A DNA stretch of 64,000 nucleotides from NCBI RefSeq assembly GCF_029892965.1, contig NZ_JARXWN010000003.1, positions 1 to 64,000 of the forward strand, written 5' to 3'. The notes under the pieces are model-generated. The model was not told where the DNA came from and ran no database searches. It saw only the letters and a list, made by a program, of their open reading frames with translations. The DNA comes from Dysgonomonas sp. PF1-14. GTDB taxonomy: Bacteria > Bacteroidota > Bacteroidia > Bacteroidales > Dysgonomonadaceae. The position numbers and the translations under genes were made by a program. Below, piece after piece: positions 1-9,514 of this stretch; position 1 is the first letter of the stretch; every line of letters begins with the position of its first letter.

Positions 1-95
1 TCTACAAAGGCACGAAGGAAGTTACCTTCTCCGAATTGAAGGATTTTTACTGGTAAGTTTTTCTTTTCTACTGTCGATTTATTCAGTTGTTTCAT
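1..95 (-). CDS. uxaB: Altronate oxidoreductase (tagaturonate reductase), N-terminal fragment
   Basis: The reverse strand from the ATG at 95 reads 31 complete codons off the left edge. Residues 19-30 read LQFGEGNFLRAF, the N-terminal nucleotide-binding signature of the mannitol dehydrogenase family as found in altronate oxidoreductases. The enzyme reduces tagaturonate to altronate with NADH, the step after UxaC in galacturonate breakdown. That fits the uxaC, kdg and exuT genes at 22-30 kb. The rest of the gene is outside the window. Fructuronate reductase or a mannitol dehydrogenase cannot be excluded from 31 residues, but the pectin context favours UxaB. Confidence 0.75.
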   Translation of the reverse strand, partial: MKQLNKSTVEKKNLPVKILQFGEGNFLRAFV

Positions 96-129
96 GTGTG
101 TAAATTTTATGGTATATATTTATTTTACT

Positions 130-1356
130 TTACTTTCTGATTTTGTATGTAACAGGGTTGTTCAGCCTGTTCATTACTTCGTCTATGCACTGCATAAGGT
201 CTTCTTTTGTCTTTACAGACTCTTTGTCCATCTCCCATGTCGGCATGAAGTAATATTCGGCATAGCCATTTTGGGGAGTAAGTACCAGTACATGGTTCAG
301 CTCGTCTTCAGTGATTTCTTTTATCTGCTTAGTCGGGGCAAATACCACCAGTCCCTGCATGTCGTTGTTGAGGCTTTGTTTGCCGAAAGTAGCAATGTAC
401 GACCATTTGCTGTTTTTGTCATTGCCCACGATCAGCTCTGTATCTTTGTTTTTTATGATTCCTGTTGCAATATTAGCTACCGAATTGCTGCTTACATGCA
501 GTTCCATGTGCGATGCCCTGCTTCCGGCGTCAATGGATATAAGAGCGGTCAGGTCGCATTTTATATAGTTTGCTTCCCATCCGTAGTAAATGGTTTTCAC
601 CTGTGATCGTATTTTGCCGTCTGCCGGAATATAACAGGTCATACTGTCCTTTTTTTCTACTCTTACTGCTTTTTGTCCGTCCCATATAGCTATAGAACCA
701 ATACCCAGCGCTTTGCCTACTTTCAGGTTGTCCATACCCCAGTCGGCCATTTTGTGGTAGTTGTCGAATCCATCTACACCTACGGCAGGAAGTACAATAT
801 CGGATGTCTTTTTGCCGAATACGTCTATCGCATTACGATTGTCCAGATAGAAGCGGAAGGCTACCTTGTCGCTTTCCCATCCCGGACCTTCATACTTAAT
901 GTAATACGAGTGATCGCGGAATGTACCGGGCAGTGTTATGTAATTGGGTTTTACCCACGAAAATCCCCCCTCGTATTTATGCCCTTCAAATTTTCCGCCT
1001 ATCTTGTGCGAAAGTTCTGCATAAGTACGTTTCGGGTATGCATCGGCTATTCCTTTTCTCACAGAAACAGTGATTTCTTTGCCTGCATCTATTTTGTCGA
1101 TGGGAAGTATTGCTTTTTGTTTACCATTGATGTCTGTTATAACTTCTATCGGCACAATATTGCCGTTTACAACAGCCTCGTAGTTTCCATAAGAAAGATG
1201 TAATTCCCCGACAGGTATTTCAAGTGTATAGTCCAGAATTGCCTGTTTCGAATTGTTCTTTACAAGAAGTGTTTGCGCACACACCGTTGTGTTTAAAAAA
1301 ACGAATGAGAGGACAAAAGTCAATAATAAAATCTTGTTTTTTACAATATTCTTCAT
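130..1356 (-). CDS. DUF4861 family secreted protein
   Basis: This 408-residue protein has an N-terminal signal peptide (about residues 1-28, ending VCAQ). The body resembles the DUF4861 family: a segment around the ESDKVAFRFYLDN motif matches the equivalent ENDRVAFRAYGP motif of a second DUF4861 protein encoded at 24297-25454. The family is common in Bacteroidetes pectin loci and its activity is not established. It sits 35 bp downstream of uxaB's start codon side, on the same strand, and may be cotranscribed ahead of uxaB. A possible -7 element (TATATTTG on the minus strand, 1423-1430) lies upstream, without a clear -33 box. It has no close motif of any known hydrolase that I can point to. 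Confidence 0.7.
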   Translation of the reverse strand: MKNIVKNKILLLTFVLSFVFLNTTVCAQTLLVKNNSKQAILDYTLEIPVGELHLSYGNYEAVVNGNIVPIEVITDINGKQKAILPIDKIDAGKEITVSVRKGIADAYPKRTYAELSHKIGGKFEGHKYEGGFSWVKPNYITLPGTFRDHSYYIKYEGPGWESDKVAFRFYLDNRNAIDVFGKKTSDIVLPAVGVDGFDNYHKMADWGMDNLKVGKALGIGSIAIWDGQKAVRVEKKDSMTCYIPADGKIRSQVKTIYYGWEANYIKCDLTALISIDAGSRASHMELHVSSNSVANIATGIIKNKDTELIVGNDKNSKWSYIATFGKQSLNNDMQGLVVFAPTKQIKEITEDELNHVLVLTPQNGYAEYYFMPTWEMDKESVKTKEDLMQCIDEVMNRLNNPVTYKIRK

Positions 1357-1422
1357 TGGTTCTTAAGGTTATTAAGAGTTTAAAAGCCAGAGGGGAAAAA
1401 GTTTATCTCCGCAATTTTGAAA

Positions 1423-1430
1423 CAAATATA
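1423..1430 (-). promoter_or_regulatory. Possible -7 promoter element for the DUF4861-uxaB unit
   Basis: On the minus strand this reads TATATTTG, matching the Bacteroidetes TAnnTTTG -7 consensus, 67 bp before the start codon at 1356. I see no convincing TTTG -33 box at the right distance, so the call is weak. Confidence 0.3.
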
Positions 1431-1496
1431 AGATATATAATTTATTATATAGGGGAGTTTTTGACTTAAACAGTTTAACCCCCCATTCTATTTATA

Positions 1497-4400
1497 TTAC
1501 TTTGTACTATTTTGCAGATTCTTATACTCGGTAGGAGTCATACCATACACATTTTTAAATAACTGCGTGAAGTATTTCGTGTCCGATATCCCTATCATAT
1601 AAGACACCTCTTTTATTGTGTATTGTTGTGTGGCTATCAGTGCTGCCGCATGTTTGATCTTAATATCCCTTATAAATTCGATAGGGGCAAAGCCGGTGAG
1701 GCTTTTCAACTTTTTGAAGAATACCGTACGGCTCATCGCTACCGAGGCGGCAAGGTCTTCGACAACGAAGTCGCTGTTGTCGATGTTCTTCTCTACTTCT
1801 TCCTTTATTTTTGTGATAAAGGCTTCATCCTGAGGGGTAAATTTTAATTCGGTTTCAGCTTCTTTTACCGTTTCGGTTTCAACAATTGGTTTGTCTTCAA
1901 CTTGCTTACCAGTAGAATAAGATTCGTACAGTCGTTTGCGCTGGCGGATTATGTTGTCGATACGTGCTTTCAGGTATTTTACACTGAATGGTTTTGTAAT
2001 ATAGTCGTCCGCTCCGTAATCGAGTCCATGCAACTTACTGTCCATGTCGGTTTTAGCAGTAAGCAGTATAAATGGAATATGGCTGGTCTCGGTGTTGGAT
2101 CTTATCTTTTGCAACAATTCCACCCCGTCTACTTCAGGCATCATAATGTCGCTGACAATGAAATCGGGTATATTCTTTGTCGCTACCTCGTATCCAACTT
2201 GTCCGTTCTCGGCATCCAGTACATTATAGTGTGGTTCGAGGATGGTGCTGATAAACCTTCTTAGGTCGGTATCATCTTCTACAACAAGGATGGTTTCTTT
2301 CGGGTTATGTTTTTCTTTATCGCTTTCCACTGGTTCTACAGCAAGGTTTTCATCCTGCAGGATGGTATCTTCCTGTACCTTTATAGGTTCAGTATCTTTT
2401 TCCGTATCGGCATAAGTGAAAGCCGCATTTTCGTCATTCTTAAAGTGGTCTATACCTGTAGGGAATAATACGGTGAATGACGAACCTTCGTTCACTTCAC
2501 TTTCTACCTGTAGCTTAGCATGATGCTTGTCTGCCACTTCTTTCACAATGGATAGCCCGATTCCGGTACTCGGCTTGCTTTTATCTTTATTGAAGGACGC
2601 AAAACGGGTAAAGAGCTTGTTTAGTACATCTTTGCTCATACCTCTTCCTTCGTCTTTTACCTGTATGGCTATATTTTTATCTTTTGGATTGCTGGTGACA
2701 AATACTTCGATCGTTTTCTCTACCGAAGTGTATTTAAAGGCATTGGATAACAGGTTGAATACCAGTTTTTCCACATTATCCCTGTCTACCCATATTTTTT
2801 CACCATCCGAATTGTCATGAAATTTCAGATTTATGTTCTGGTATTCAGCTGTTTTAGAGAAGTTGTTGCAAATGTCGGCTACATATTCACCTATAGCAGT
2901 CTCCTGTATATTGAGCTTTTGTTTCTGTATCTTTCTGAAATCCAGTATCTGATTCACCATCCGTTGCATTCTGTTGGTGTTTTTCAATACCAGTTGCAAC
3001 TGCGATTTTATATCTGTTGGTGTACTATCGTTCTCTATAATGTTTTCTACAGGGGAAACAATCATAGTAAGCGGTGTACGTATTTCGTGCGAAATGTCAG
3101 TAAAGAAGCGGGTTTTCATTTCCGTCTGTTCGTGTTCCAGTTTCACCTTGTCTCTTAGGCGATAGAAGACGAACAGGGTTCGCAGGATTGCATACAATAT
3201 GCCTGCAATAAGGACAACATACAGCAGGTATGCCCAGCCTGTTTGCCAGAACGACGGAGTGATTTCGATGCCCAGAGTATGCTCGTTATCCATCCAGATG
3301 CCATCACTATTGGTTGATTTCACCCTGAATGTGTATTTGCCCGGCAACAGATTGTTGTAGTTGGCAATGCGCTGTTCTTTGGTTATTATCCAGTCATCGT
3401 CGAATCCATCCAGCTTGTAAGCGTATAATATTCGCTTAGGCTCTACAAAATCCAGAGCGACAAATTCTATATTGATGAAGTTTTGCTTGTGATTCAGCTT
3501 TATATGGTCTACGTCATTGATATTCCGTTCCAGAGGAGAATCGCCGCCAATCGGCACATCTTTATTGGCTATCTGTAGCTTTGATAGTGCTACATACGGT
3601 TTGAAAATATTCCGGTTGATATTTTCGGGGTCGATGGAGAGCACACCTTTAGAGTATCCGAAATAAACGATTCCTGTTTTGGAAGTCAAGCGGGAGCCTT
3701 CCGAGAAGTTTTGTCCTTCTATCAGCCTGTTAATTTCACTATATGTCTCAAACGATTTTTTCTCCGGATCAAACTTCGTGAGATTTCCTTCCGATGCAAT
3801 CCACAGTTTGCCTTTATTGTCTTCTGTCAGCATCAGAATGACATCTGAAGGCAATCCGTCTCTGGTTGTGTACGAAGAGAACTTAGTAGGGAATCCGTTG
3901 TTGTCTACAGTCTCTATTTTGTTTATTCCTCCGCCGAAGGTTGCCAGATAAGTGTCGCCGCTTTTTGTAGTGCAAATATCATACACATCATTTTCGCTCA
4001 GGCTTTCATTATCGCCCGGGGTGCGGGTGTAAAATTTATAGTCTATTTGACCGGCATCAGTAAATTCTGACGAAAAAATAATGAGTCCGAGCGTGGTTCC
4101 AATACAAATGTTGCCATATTTGTCCGATTGCATTGTTCTTATTTGAGAGCCAAACTGGGTTGGATAATTCTTTAGATTATTACGATCGTTGAAAAACCTG
4201 TTCGTTTTTTCATCCAGTAGGTTTAGTCCTCCTCCGTATGTTCCTACCCATATTCTGTTTTTACTGTCTTCCAGAATAGCATATACGCTGTTACTGCTCA
4301 GGCTATACACATTATTGGGAGAATTTCTATAGTGCTCTGTACGGTATGAATTTCCGGAAGGTATCAGTTTGTAAACACCTTCACCTTTCGTTCCTAACCA

Positions 4401-5939
4401 GATGTTGCCTTTGCTGTCTTCTGTGATGCAATATGTTATGCCCTCTATCGGAGTTCCATACTCGATTTTCCCATTGCTACACAAATATCCTTTTTGTGCA
4501 AGATTCTGGTCATAAATAAATACCTTACCGCCTTTTGTCGATACCCATAGATTCCCTTTGCTGTCTTCGAATACACTGCGGATATCGTTATTTATCGTAG
4601 AATGGATATTCGGGTCGACAACAATGGATTTGAATACATCATTATTGAAAATCACTTTGTCTAAACCATGCGAACGGGTACTCAGCCATAGGTTTCCCTG
4701 TTTGTCGGAAAATGCGGTGTGCATAACATTTGAGAATCGCCAGTCGGGAGAAGACGGCTCGTTGAAAAATGGCATCAATACATCATTTTCGGGATTGTAC
4801 CAACCAAAACCACCCCCTCTTGGATGTACCCATAGACGATTAGCATTGTCCTCGAATATGAAAAAATTGGATGGGAATACGTTTGAAACGGAGCTTTCGG
4901 TCTTCATTGTAAAGTGTTTCAATTCCTCCGTTTCAGGATTGAATTTTGCTATACCCGGATAATCTACTTCGAACCATATATTTTTCGATTTATCGAGGTA
5001 GGTAGATAGTATGCGGTCGGAATGCATGGCGGACAAATTCTTTTTGTTGTATTTGTTCAAAACTTTCTCTCTCCGGTTGTAAATAAAGAACCCGTCTTCG
5101 CGGGTAGAGATGACAATCTGATTATTGTCTATGTTTCCTATAAATCTTATTTCAGATTTCGATTCAGTCTGCAATAAGTCTGTTTGTCCACTTTGTTTAT
5201 CGTAAATCCAAATACGGCCGTTTCCTGCTCCAAACCAGATTTTGTCGTCCAGTTCGAGAACGGAATAAAAATCCTGAACGGGGGAAGATTCTATATAAGC
5301 TTTTTCAGTAAAATAACTATTGAATTTTTTCCCGTCAACACTAACCGAATATAATCCGTTGTTGGTCAATATCCATGAATTTCCGTTCTGGTCTTCGTAT
5401 ATGTTATTTACCTTGTTGCCATTTATTTTTTTATTCTCAATATTGTATAGCTCTATATTGAAAGCCGAATCAGTGACACACACACATCCCATATTGTCAG
5501 ACAATAGCCATACCTTTCCTGAAGCGGTAGTGATGATTTTTGTAGAAATGAAAGTAAGATCTTCATGCCCTTTCAGAGATCTGATACCCATAAACTCTTC
5601 TGTACGGGGGTCAAATCGGTGTGGCTCCCTGTCGTAAGGAAGTGTCCATATAAAGCCGTATTTGTCTTCAGTAATAAGATCGATACGGTTACTTCTCATA
5701 TGATATTTATCCCCCTGTTGTATCCGGTAGGTATAAAAATTATATCCATCGAAACGACACAGCCCATTCCATGTCGAAAACCACATAAATCCACGTTTAT
5801 CCTGAAGAATACTCATGATAGTATGCTGTGGAAGACCATCATCCGGCCCATAATGCTCAAAGAAACATCGTTGCTGACCGAAAGAAAGTATTGTAATGGA
5901 AAATATGAAGAATAAACAAAAAATACGATTCGGATTCAT
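1497..5939 (-). CDS. Hybrid two-component system sensor/regulator (HTCS)
   Basis: This single 1480-residue protein combines sensor kinase and response regulator. In order it has a signal peptide (about 1-21), repeated two-component propeller motifs such as FMWFSTWNGLCRFDGYNFYT and IWLGTKGEGVYKL up to about residue 770, and a Y_Y_Y domain. A transmembrane helix lies near 895-915. HisKA follows (phospho-acceptor His in DISHEIRTP, about 948), then HATPase_c (DEGRGM, TGIGLSIV; about 1040-1150). A receiver domain is at about 1214-1335 with its Asp in VSDIMMPEVDG, and an AraC-type HTH at about 1385-1475. HTCS proteins sense oligosaccharides in the periplasm and activate the neighbouring polysaccharide locus. 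Divergent transcription from the SusC operon implies control of the pectin genes. Length and domain order are normal for the family. Confidence 0.95.
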   Translation of the reverse strand: MNPNRIFCLFFIFSITILSFGQQRCFFEHYGPDDGLPQHTIMSILQDKRGFMWFSTWNGLCRFDGYNFYTYRIQQGDKYHMRSNRIDLITEDKYGFIWTLPYDREPHRFDPRTEEFMGIRSLKGHEDLTFISTKIITTASGKVWLLSDNMGCVCVTDSAFNIELYNIENKKINGNKVNNIYEDQNGNSWILTNNGLYSVSVDGKKFNSYFTEKAYIESSPVQDFYSVLELDDKIWFGAGNGRIWIYDKQSGQTDLLQTESKSEIRFIGNIDNNQIVISTREDGFFIYNRREKVLNKYNKKNLSAMHSDRILSTYLDKSKNIWFEVDYPGIAKFNPETEELKHFTMKTESSVSNVFPSNFFIFEDNANRLWVHPRGGGFGWYNPENDVLMPFFNEPSSPDWRFSNVMHTAFSDKQGNLWLSTRSHGLDKVIFNNDVFKSIVVDPNIHSTINNDIRSVFEDSKGNLWVSTKGGKVFIYDQNLAQKGYLCSNGKIEYGTPIEGITYCITEDSKGNIWLGTKGEGVYKLIPSGNSYRTEHYRNSPNNVYSLSSNSVYAILEDSKNRIWVGTYGGGLNLLDEKTNRFFNDRNNLKNYPTQFGSQIRTMQSDKYGNICIGTTLGLIIFSSEFTDAGQIDYKFYTRTPGDNESLSENDVYDICTTKSGDTYLATFGGGINKIETVDNNGFPTKFSSYTTRDGLPSDVILMLTEDNKGKLWIASEGNLTKFDPEKKSFETYSEINRLIEGQNFSEGSRLTSKTGIVYFGYSKGVLSIDPENINRNIFKPYVALSKLQIANKDVPIGGDSPLERNINDVDHIKLNHKQNFINIEFVALDFVEPKRILYAYKLDGFDDDWIITKEQRIANYNNLLPGKYTFRVKSTNSDGIWMDNEHTLGIEITPSFWQTGWAYLLYVVLIAGILYAILRTLFVFYRLRDKVKLEHEQTEMKTRFFTDISHEIRTPLTMIVSPVENIIENDSTPTDIKSQLQLVLKNTNRMQRMVNQILDFRKIQKQKLNIQETAIGEYVADICNNFSKTAEYQNINLKFHDNSDGEKIWVDRDNVEKLVFNLLSNAFKYTSVEKTIEVFVTSNPKDKNIAIQVKDEGRGMSKDVLNKLFTRFASFNKDKSKPSTGIGLSIVKEVADKHHAKLQVESEVNEGSSFTVLFPTGIDHFKNDENAAFTYADTEKDTEPIKVQEDTILQDENLAVEPVESDKEKHNPKETILVVEDDTDLRRFISTILEPHYNVLDAENGQVGYEVATKNIPDFIVSDIMMPEVDGVELLQKIRSNTETSHIPFILLTAKTDMDSKLHGLDYGADDYITKPFSVKYLKARIDNIIRQRKRLYESYSTGKQVEDKPIVETETVKEAETELKFTPQDEAFITKIKEEVEKNIDNSDFVVEDLAASVAMSRTVFFKKLKSLTGFAPIEFIRDIKIKHAAALIATQQYTIKEVSYMIGISDTKYFTQLFKNVYGMTPTEYKNLQNSTK

Positions 5940-6294
5940 GGTGAAATTCGGGTTTGATACAAAGATAATGAGTTTTGCAGAAAAATTGCAAATATTGACA
6001 TAAAGTCAATTTATCCCCCCGTAAAAATCACTTTACCTACCTCCGGATTCGAAAATCATGCATACATTGCACTCAAATCTGACAGTATATAATACCATGA
6101 AAATAGAATTGTTATTTGACGATTATATAATGTCTCATTATGATAAAATAATACCAATGAAACGATCCTTGAGTTTAATCCGTAATGATTTTTTGTAAAC
6201 ACACGATCTTCGGATACCACTTCATTACTTTTTAGATAATTACTAAAACTATTAAATAAATTAAACTAACTGTAAATAATAAATCTAACGAACT
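5940..6294. other. Divergent intergenic region between HTCS and SusC genes
   Basis: No gene is seen in these 355 bp. The left part holds a good minus-strand promoter for the HTCS gene. Next to it is a 6-bp inverted repeat, ATTGAC-ATAAA-GTCAAT (5994-6010). The right part, which must drive susC, is very AT-rich and I found no good TAnnTTTG element there. That would be consistent with an activator-dependent promoter, but this is an inference from absence. Confidence 0.5.
5960..5992 (-). promoter_or_regulatory. Promoter of the HTCS regulator gene
   Basis: Read on the minus strand there is a -33 box TTTG (5989-5992), a 21-bp spacer, and a -7 box TATCTTTG (5960-5967). This matches the Bacteroidetes sigma-ABfr consensus TTTG/TAnnTTTG. 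The start codon at 5939 would follow a leader of only about 15 nt. Confidence 0.6.
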
Positions 6295-9200
6295 ATGCAA
6301 AAGGCAATTAAAAGAATTTTGTCTCTTATGTGTATCTCACTGTTCTTGTTGGGCGGGCAAGTGTACGCTCAGCAGAGAGATGTGACAGGTACAGTGACGG
6401 ACTCGCAGGGTGAGCCCCTGATAGGTGTTACGGTTTCGGTAAAAGGTACAACAAAAGGTACAATGACCGATATAGACGGTAAATACTCGCTATCGGTTCC
6501 TGCCGGTTCCCAAACTTTAGTAGCGTCATACGTAGGTATGAAGCAGAACGAAAAACAAGTAACAGCAAATGTTATCGACTTCGTAATGGAAGACCTTAGT
6601 TCCGAGCTGGAAGAAGTGGTCGTTATCGGTTACGGTACAGTAAAAAGAAAAGACCTGACAGGGTCTGTGTCATCAGTTAAAGGAGATGCCATCCAGGCAG
6701 TTCCTGTATCTAATGTCGCGGAAGCAATAACAGGTAAGCTTGCAGGGGTACAGGTAACTACTACAGAAGGTTCCCCGGATGCTGAAATGATGATTCGTGT
6801 ACGTGGAGGGGGATCCATTACTCAAAGTAATGCTCCTCTATATATTGTTGACGGTTTCCCTGTAGAATCAATTAATGACATTGCATCGACCGATATCGAG
6901 TCGATCGATGTATTGAAGGATGCCTCTTCTACTGCTATTTACGGATCACGTGGAGCAAATGGGGTAATCATTGTTACTACAAAAAGCGGGAAAGAAGGTA
7001 AGCTGAATGTTGCATATAACGCCTTTGTCAGTTGGAAAAAGATAGCAAAAAAGCTAGATACTCTTTCTCCTTATGATTATGCTACATGGCAATATGAGCG
7101 TGCAATGCTTGATGATGGTAAACCGGAGAAATACACTCAGTTTTTTGGTAATTACCAAGATATAGATATGTATAAAGAAATAGAAGGTAATGATTGGCAA
7201 GAGCAGATATTCGGACGTACAGGATTCACATTCAATCATAGCCTTAGCCTTACCGGAGGAGGAGATAAAATAAAATACTCTTTCAACTACAGCCACGTAA
7301 ATGATAAAGCGATTATGATGTTGTCCGGATTTAAACGTGACAACTTGACTTTGAAAGTAAATAGTAAACCATTTAAGAATCTGTCATTAGATTTCTCTGC
7401 ACGCTATTCCGAAACTGAAACCAGAGGAGGTGGAGCGAATGAGAAAAATGAAAAGTCATCGGCAGACTCTCGTTTGAAGAATGCGATGATTTATCCTCCA
7501 TTCCCTATTTCTGGTCTGACTGATGAAGGGAATACAGATGCTGAATTTAATTTGCAGAATCCTCGTTTGGCTGTTTATGATAATGACCGCTTTCAGGAAC
7601 GCAAAGTATATAATCTGAATGGTAGTGTTACATGGGAAGCAATTAGTAATCTCTATTTGAAAGCAGAAGTAGGTCTTGATGACTATCGTAACAATGATGA
7701 CCGCTTTTATGGAGCAAGTACTTATTATGCAAAAGATAAGGGAAGCGGTTATCCAGCACTTATATCACAAAGAACATCGCGTCAGACATTCCGTAGTACC
7801 AATACGGCTAATTACGATTTCAAAACATTGCTACCGGAAAGTCATAATCTGACCATGTTGCTGGGACAAGAGTATATCATAACAAAGCGCGAAATGTTAG
7901 AAAATATAAGTCATGGTTTCCCTGCCTCATTCTCTTTCACAGATGCACTAAAACTGACTTCTCAAGGGAATGCGATATCAATTAACAACAACCTGTATCC
8001 GGATGATATATTGCTGTCTGCTTTTACCCGAATAAACTATGACTATATGAGCAAATATTTAGTAGGTCTTACATTCCGTGCGGATGGATCTTCAAAATTT
8101 GCCGAAGGTAACAAATGGGGATATTTTCCTTCTGCAGCAGTTGCATGGCGTATGTCGTCAGAATCGTTTATGGAAAGTACAAAAACATGGCTTGACGATT
8201 TGAAACTACGCTTTAGTTATGGTACTGCAGGAAATAATAACATCCCATCAGGGCAAATGGCACAGGTTTATGGTGTTGAGAATACTCAATATATTAATGG
8301 ATTCCCTTCTTATTGGGCTCCGTTGAAAGACGAGGATGGTAAAGTAACAATGGCTAATCCTGATCTGAAATGGGAGACAACAATCACCCGTAATATGGGA
8401 TTGGACTTTACTCTTCTGGGAGGTAAACTGAATGGTAGTCTTGAACTTTACCTGAACACAACTAAGGATCTGTTACTTGCATACGAGACAGCTGGTACAG
8501 GATACGATTTCCAATATCGCAATATTGGAAAAACGCAAAATAAGGGACTTGAACTTTCTTTGAACTGGGTTGCAATCGATAAAAAAGACTTTGGCTTAAG
8601 CTTTGGTGGAAACATAGCTTTCAATAAAAATAAAGTAAAAGATATTGGAGGCATGAACTATATCTCAGGAACATCGGGATGGGCATCAACTGAAATAGGA
8701 ATGGACTACCGGATCGTTGCAGGTGGATCTATTGGCGAAATCTATGGATACCGCTCGGATGGTAGATATGAGGTTAGTGATTTTACAGGATATGATGGGA
8801 ATAACTGGGTTTTGGATGAAACGAAAGCTCCTAAAATGTCAGGTGATCTAATGGATCTGGTACGTCCGGGTACAATGAAACTGAAAGATCTTGATGGATC
8901 TGGCACGGTTGATGATCTGGACAGAGAAGTAATCGGGGATACAAATCCGTTGCATACAGGAGGTTTTAATATTAATGCTCGTGCTTATGGGTTCGACCTC
9001 TCTGCAAACTTCAACTGGAGCTATGGTAATGATGTTTATAATGCAAATAAGATTGAATATACATCTTCCAGTAAATACCACTCCCGTAACATGATTGCAG
9101 AAATGGCATCGGGTAAACGTTGGACTAATTTGCGTGCTGATGGTACGATCTCTAATGATCCTACAGAACTGGCAGCCATGAATGCAAATACAACAATGTG

Positions 9201-9495
9201 GTCGCCATACACAAAAAAATATGTCTTATCGGACTGGGCAATTGAAGATGGGTCTTTCCTTCGCTTGAGTACACTGACTTTAGGCTACACATTGCCACAA
9301 GTATTGACCAGAAAAGTGAAAATGCAAAATTGCCGCTTCTATGTTACCGGTTACAATGTATTCTGTCTGACAGGCTATAGCGGATTTGACCCTGAAGTGT
9401 CGACCCGTCGTAAAACAGCTCTTACTCCGGGTGTAGATTATTCGGCATATCCTAAAAGCCGTTCTATAGTATTTGGTGTAAACATAAATTTCTAA
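6295..9495 (+). CDS. SusC-like TonB-dependent outer-membrane transporter
   Basis: This 1066-residue SusC/RagA-type transporter imports oligosaccharides across the outer membrane with its SusD partner. The signal peptide ends near residue 26 (QVYAQ). A carboxypeptidase-regulatory-like domain follows (about 29-110: TGTVTDSQGEPLIGVTVSVK). Then come a TonB-box-like segment and the plug domain (VVIGYGTVKRKDLTGS; LYIVDGFPVESIND; GSRGANGVIIVTTKSG), and a barrel ending in an aromatic-rich strand (SIVFGVNINF). It lies next to SusD with almost no gap, as expected for a core pair. The enzymes downstream indicate a pectic oligosaccharide substrate; the exact polymer (homogalacturonan or rhamnogalacturonan) is not certain. 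Confidence 0.95.
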   Translation: MQKAIKRILSLMCISLFLLGGQVYAQQRDVTGTVTDSQGEPLIGVTVSVKGTTKGTMTDIDGKYSLSVPAGSQTLVASYVGMKQNEKQVTANVIDFVMEDLSSELEEVVVIGYGTVKRKDLTGSVSSVKGDAIQAVPVSNVAEAITGKLAGVQVTTTEGSPDAEMMIRVRGGGSITQSNAPLYIVDGFPVESINDIASTDIESIDVLKDASSTAIYGSRGANGVIIVTTKSGKEGKLNVAYNAFVSWKKIAKKLDTLSPYDYATWQYERAMLDDGKPEKYTQFFGNYQDIDMYKEIEGNDWQEQIFGRTGFTFNHSLSLTGGGDKIKYSFNYSHVNDKAIMMLSGFKRDNLTLKVNSKPFKNLSLDFSARYSETETRGGGANEKNEKSSADSRLKNAMIYPPFPISGLTDEGNTDAEFNLQNPRLAVYDNDRFQERKVYNLNGSVTWEAISNLYLKAEVGLDDYRNNDDRFYGASTYYAKDKGSGYPALISQRTSRQTFRSTNTANYDFKTLLPESHNLTMLLGQEYIITKREMLENISHGFPASFSFTDALKLTSQGNAISINNNLYPDDILLSAFTRINYDYMSKYLVGLTFRADGSSKFAEGNKWGYFPSAAVAWRMSSESFMESTKTWLDDLKLRFSYGTAGNNNIPSGQMAQVYGVENTQYINGFPSYWAPLKDEDGKVTMANPDLKWETTITRNMGLDFTLLGGKLNGSLELYLNTTKDLLLAYETAGTGYDFQYRNIGKTQNKGLELSLNWVAIDKKDFGLSFGGNIAFNKNKVKDIGGMNYISGTSGWASTEIGMDYRIVAGGSIGEIYGYRSDGRYEVSDFTGYDGNNWVLDETKAPKMSGDLMDLVRPGTMKLKDLDGSGTVDDLDREVIGDTNPLHTGGFNINARAYGFDLSANFNWSYGNDVYNANKIEYTSSSKYHSRNMIAEMASGKRWTNLRADGTISNDPTELAAMNANTTMWSPYTKKYVLSDWAIEDGSFLRLSTLTLGYTLPQVLTRKVKMQNCRFYVTGYNVFCLTGYSGFDPEVSTRRKTALTPGVDYSAYPKSRSIVFGVNINF

Positions 9496-9514
9496 TGTGA
9501 AAAAACAAAGTCAA

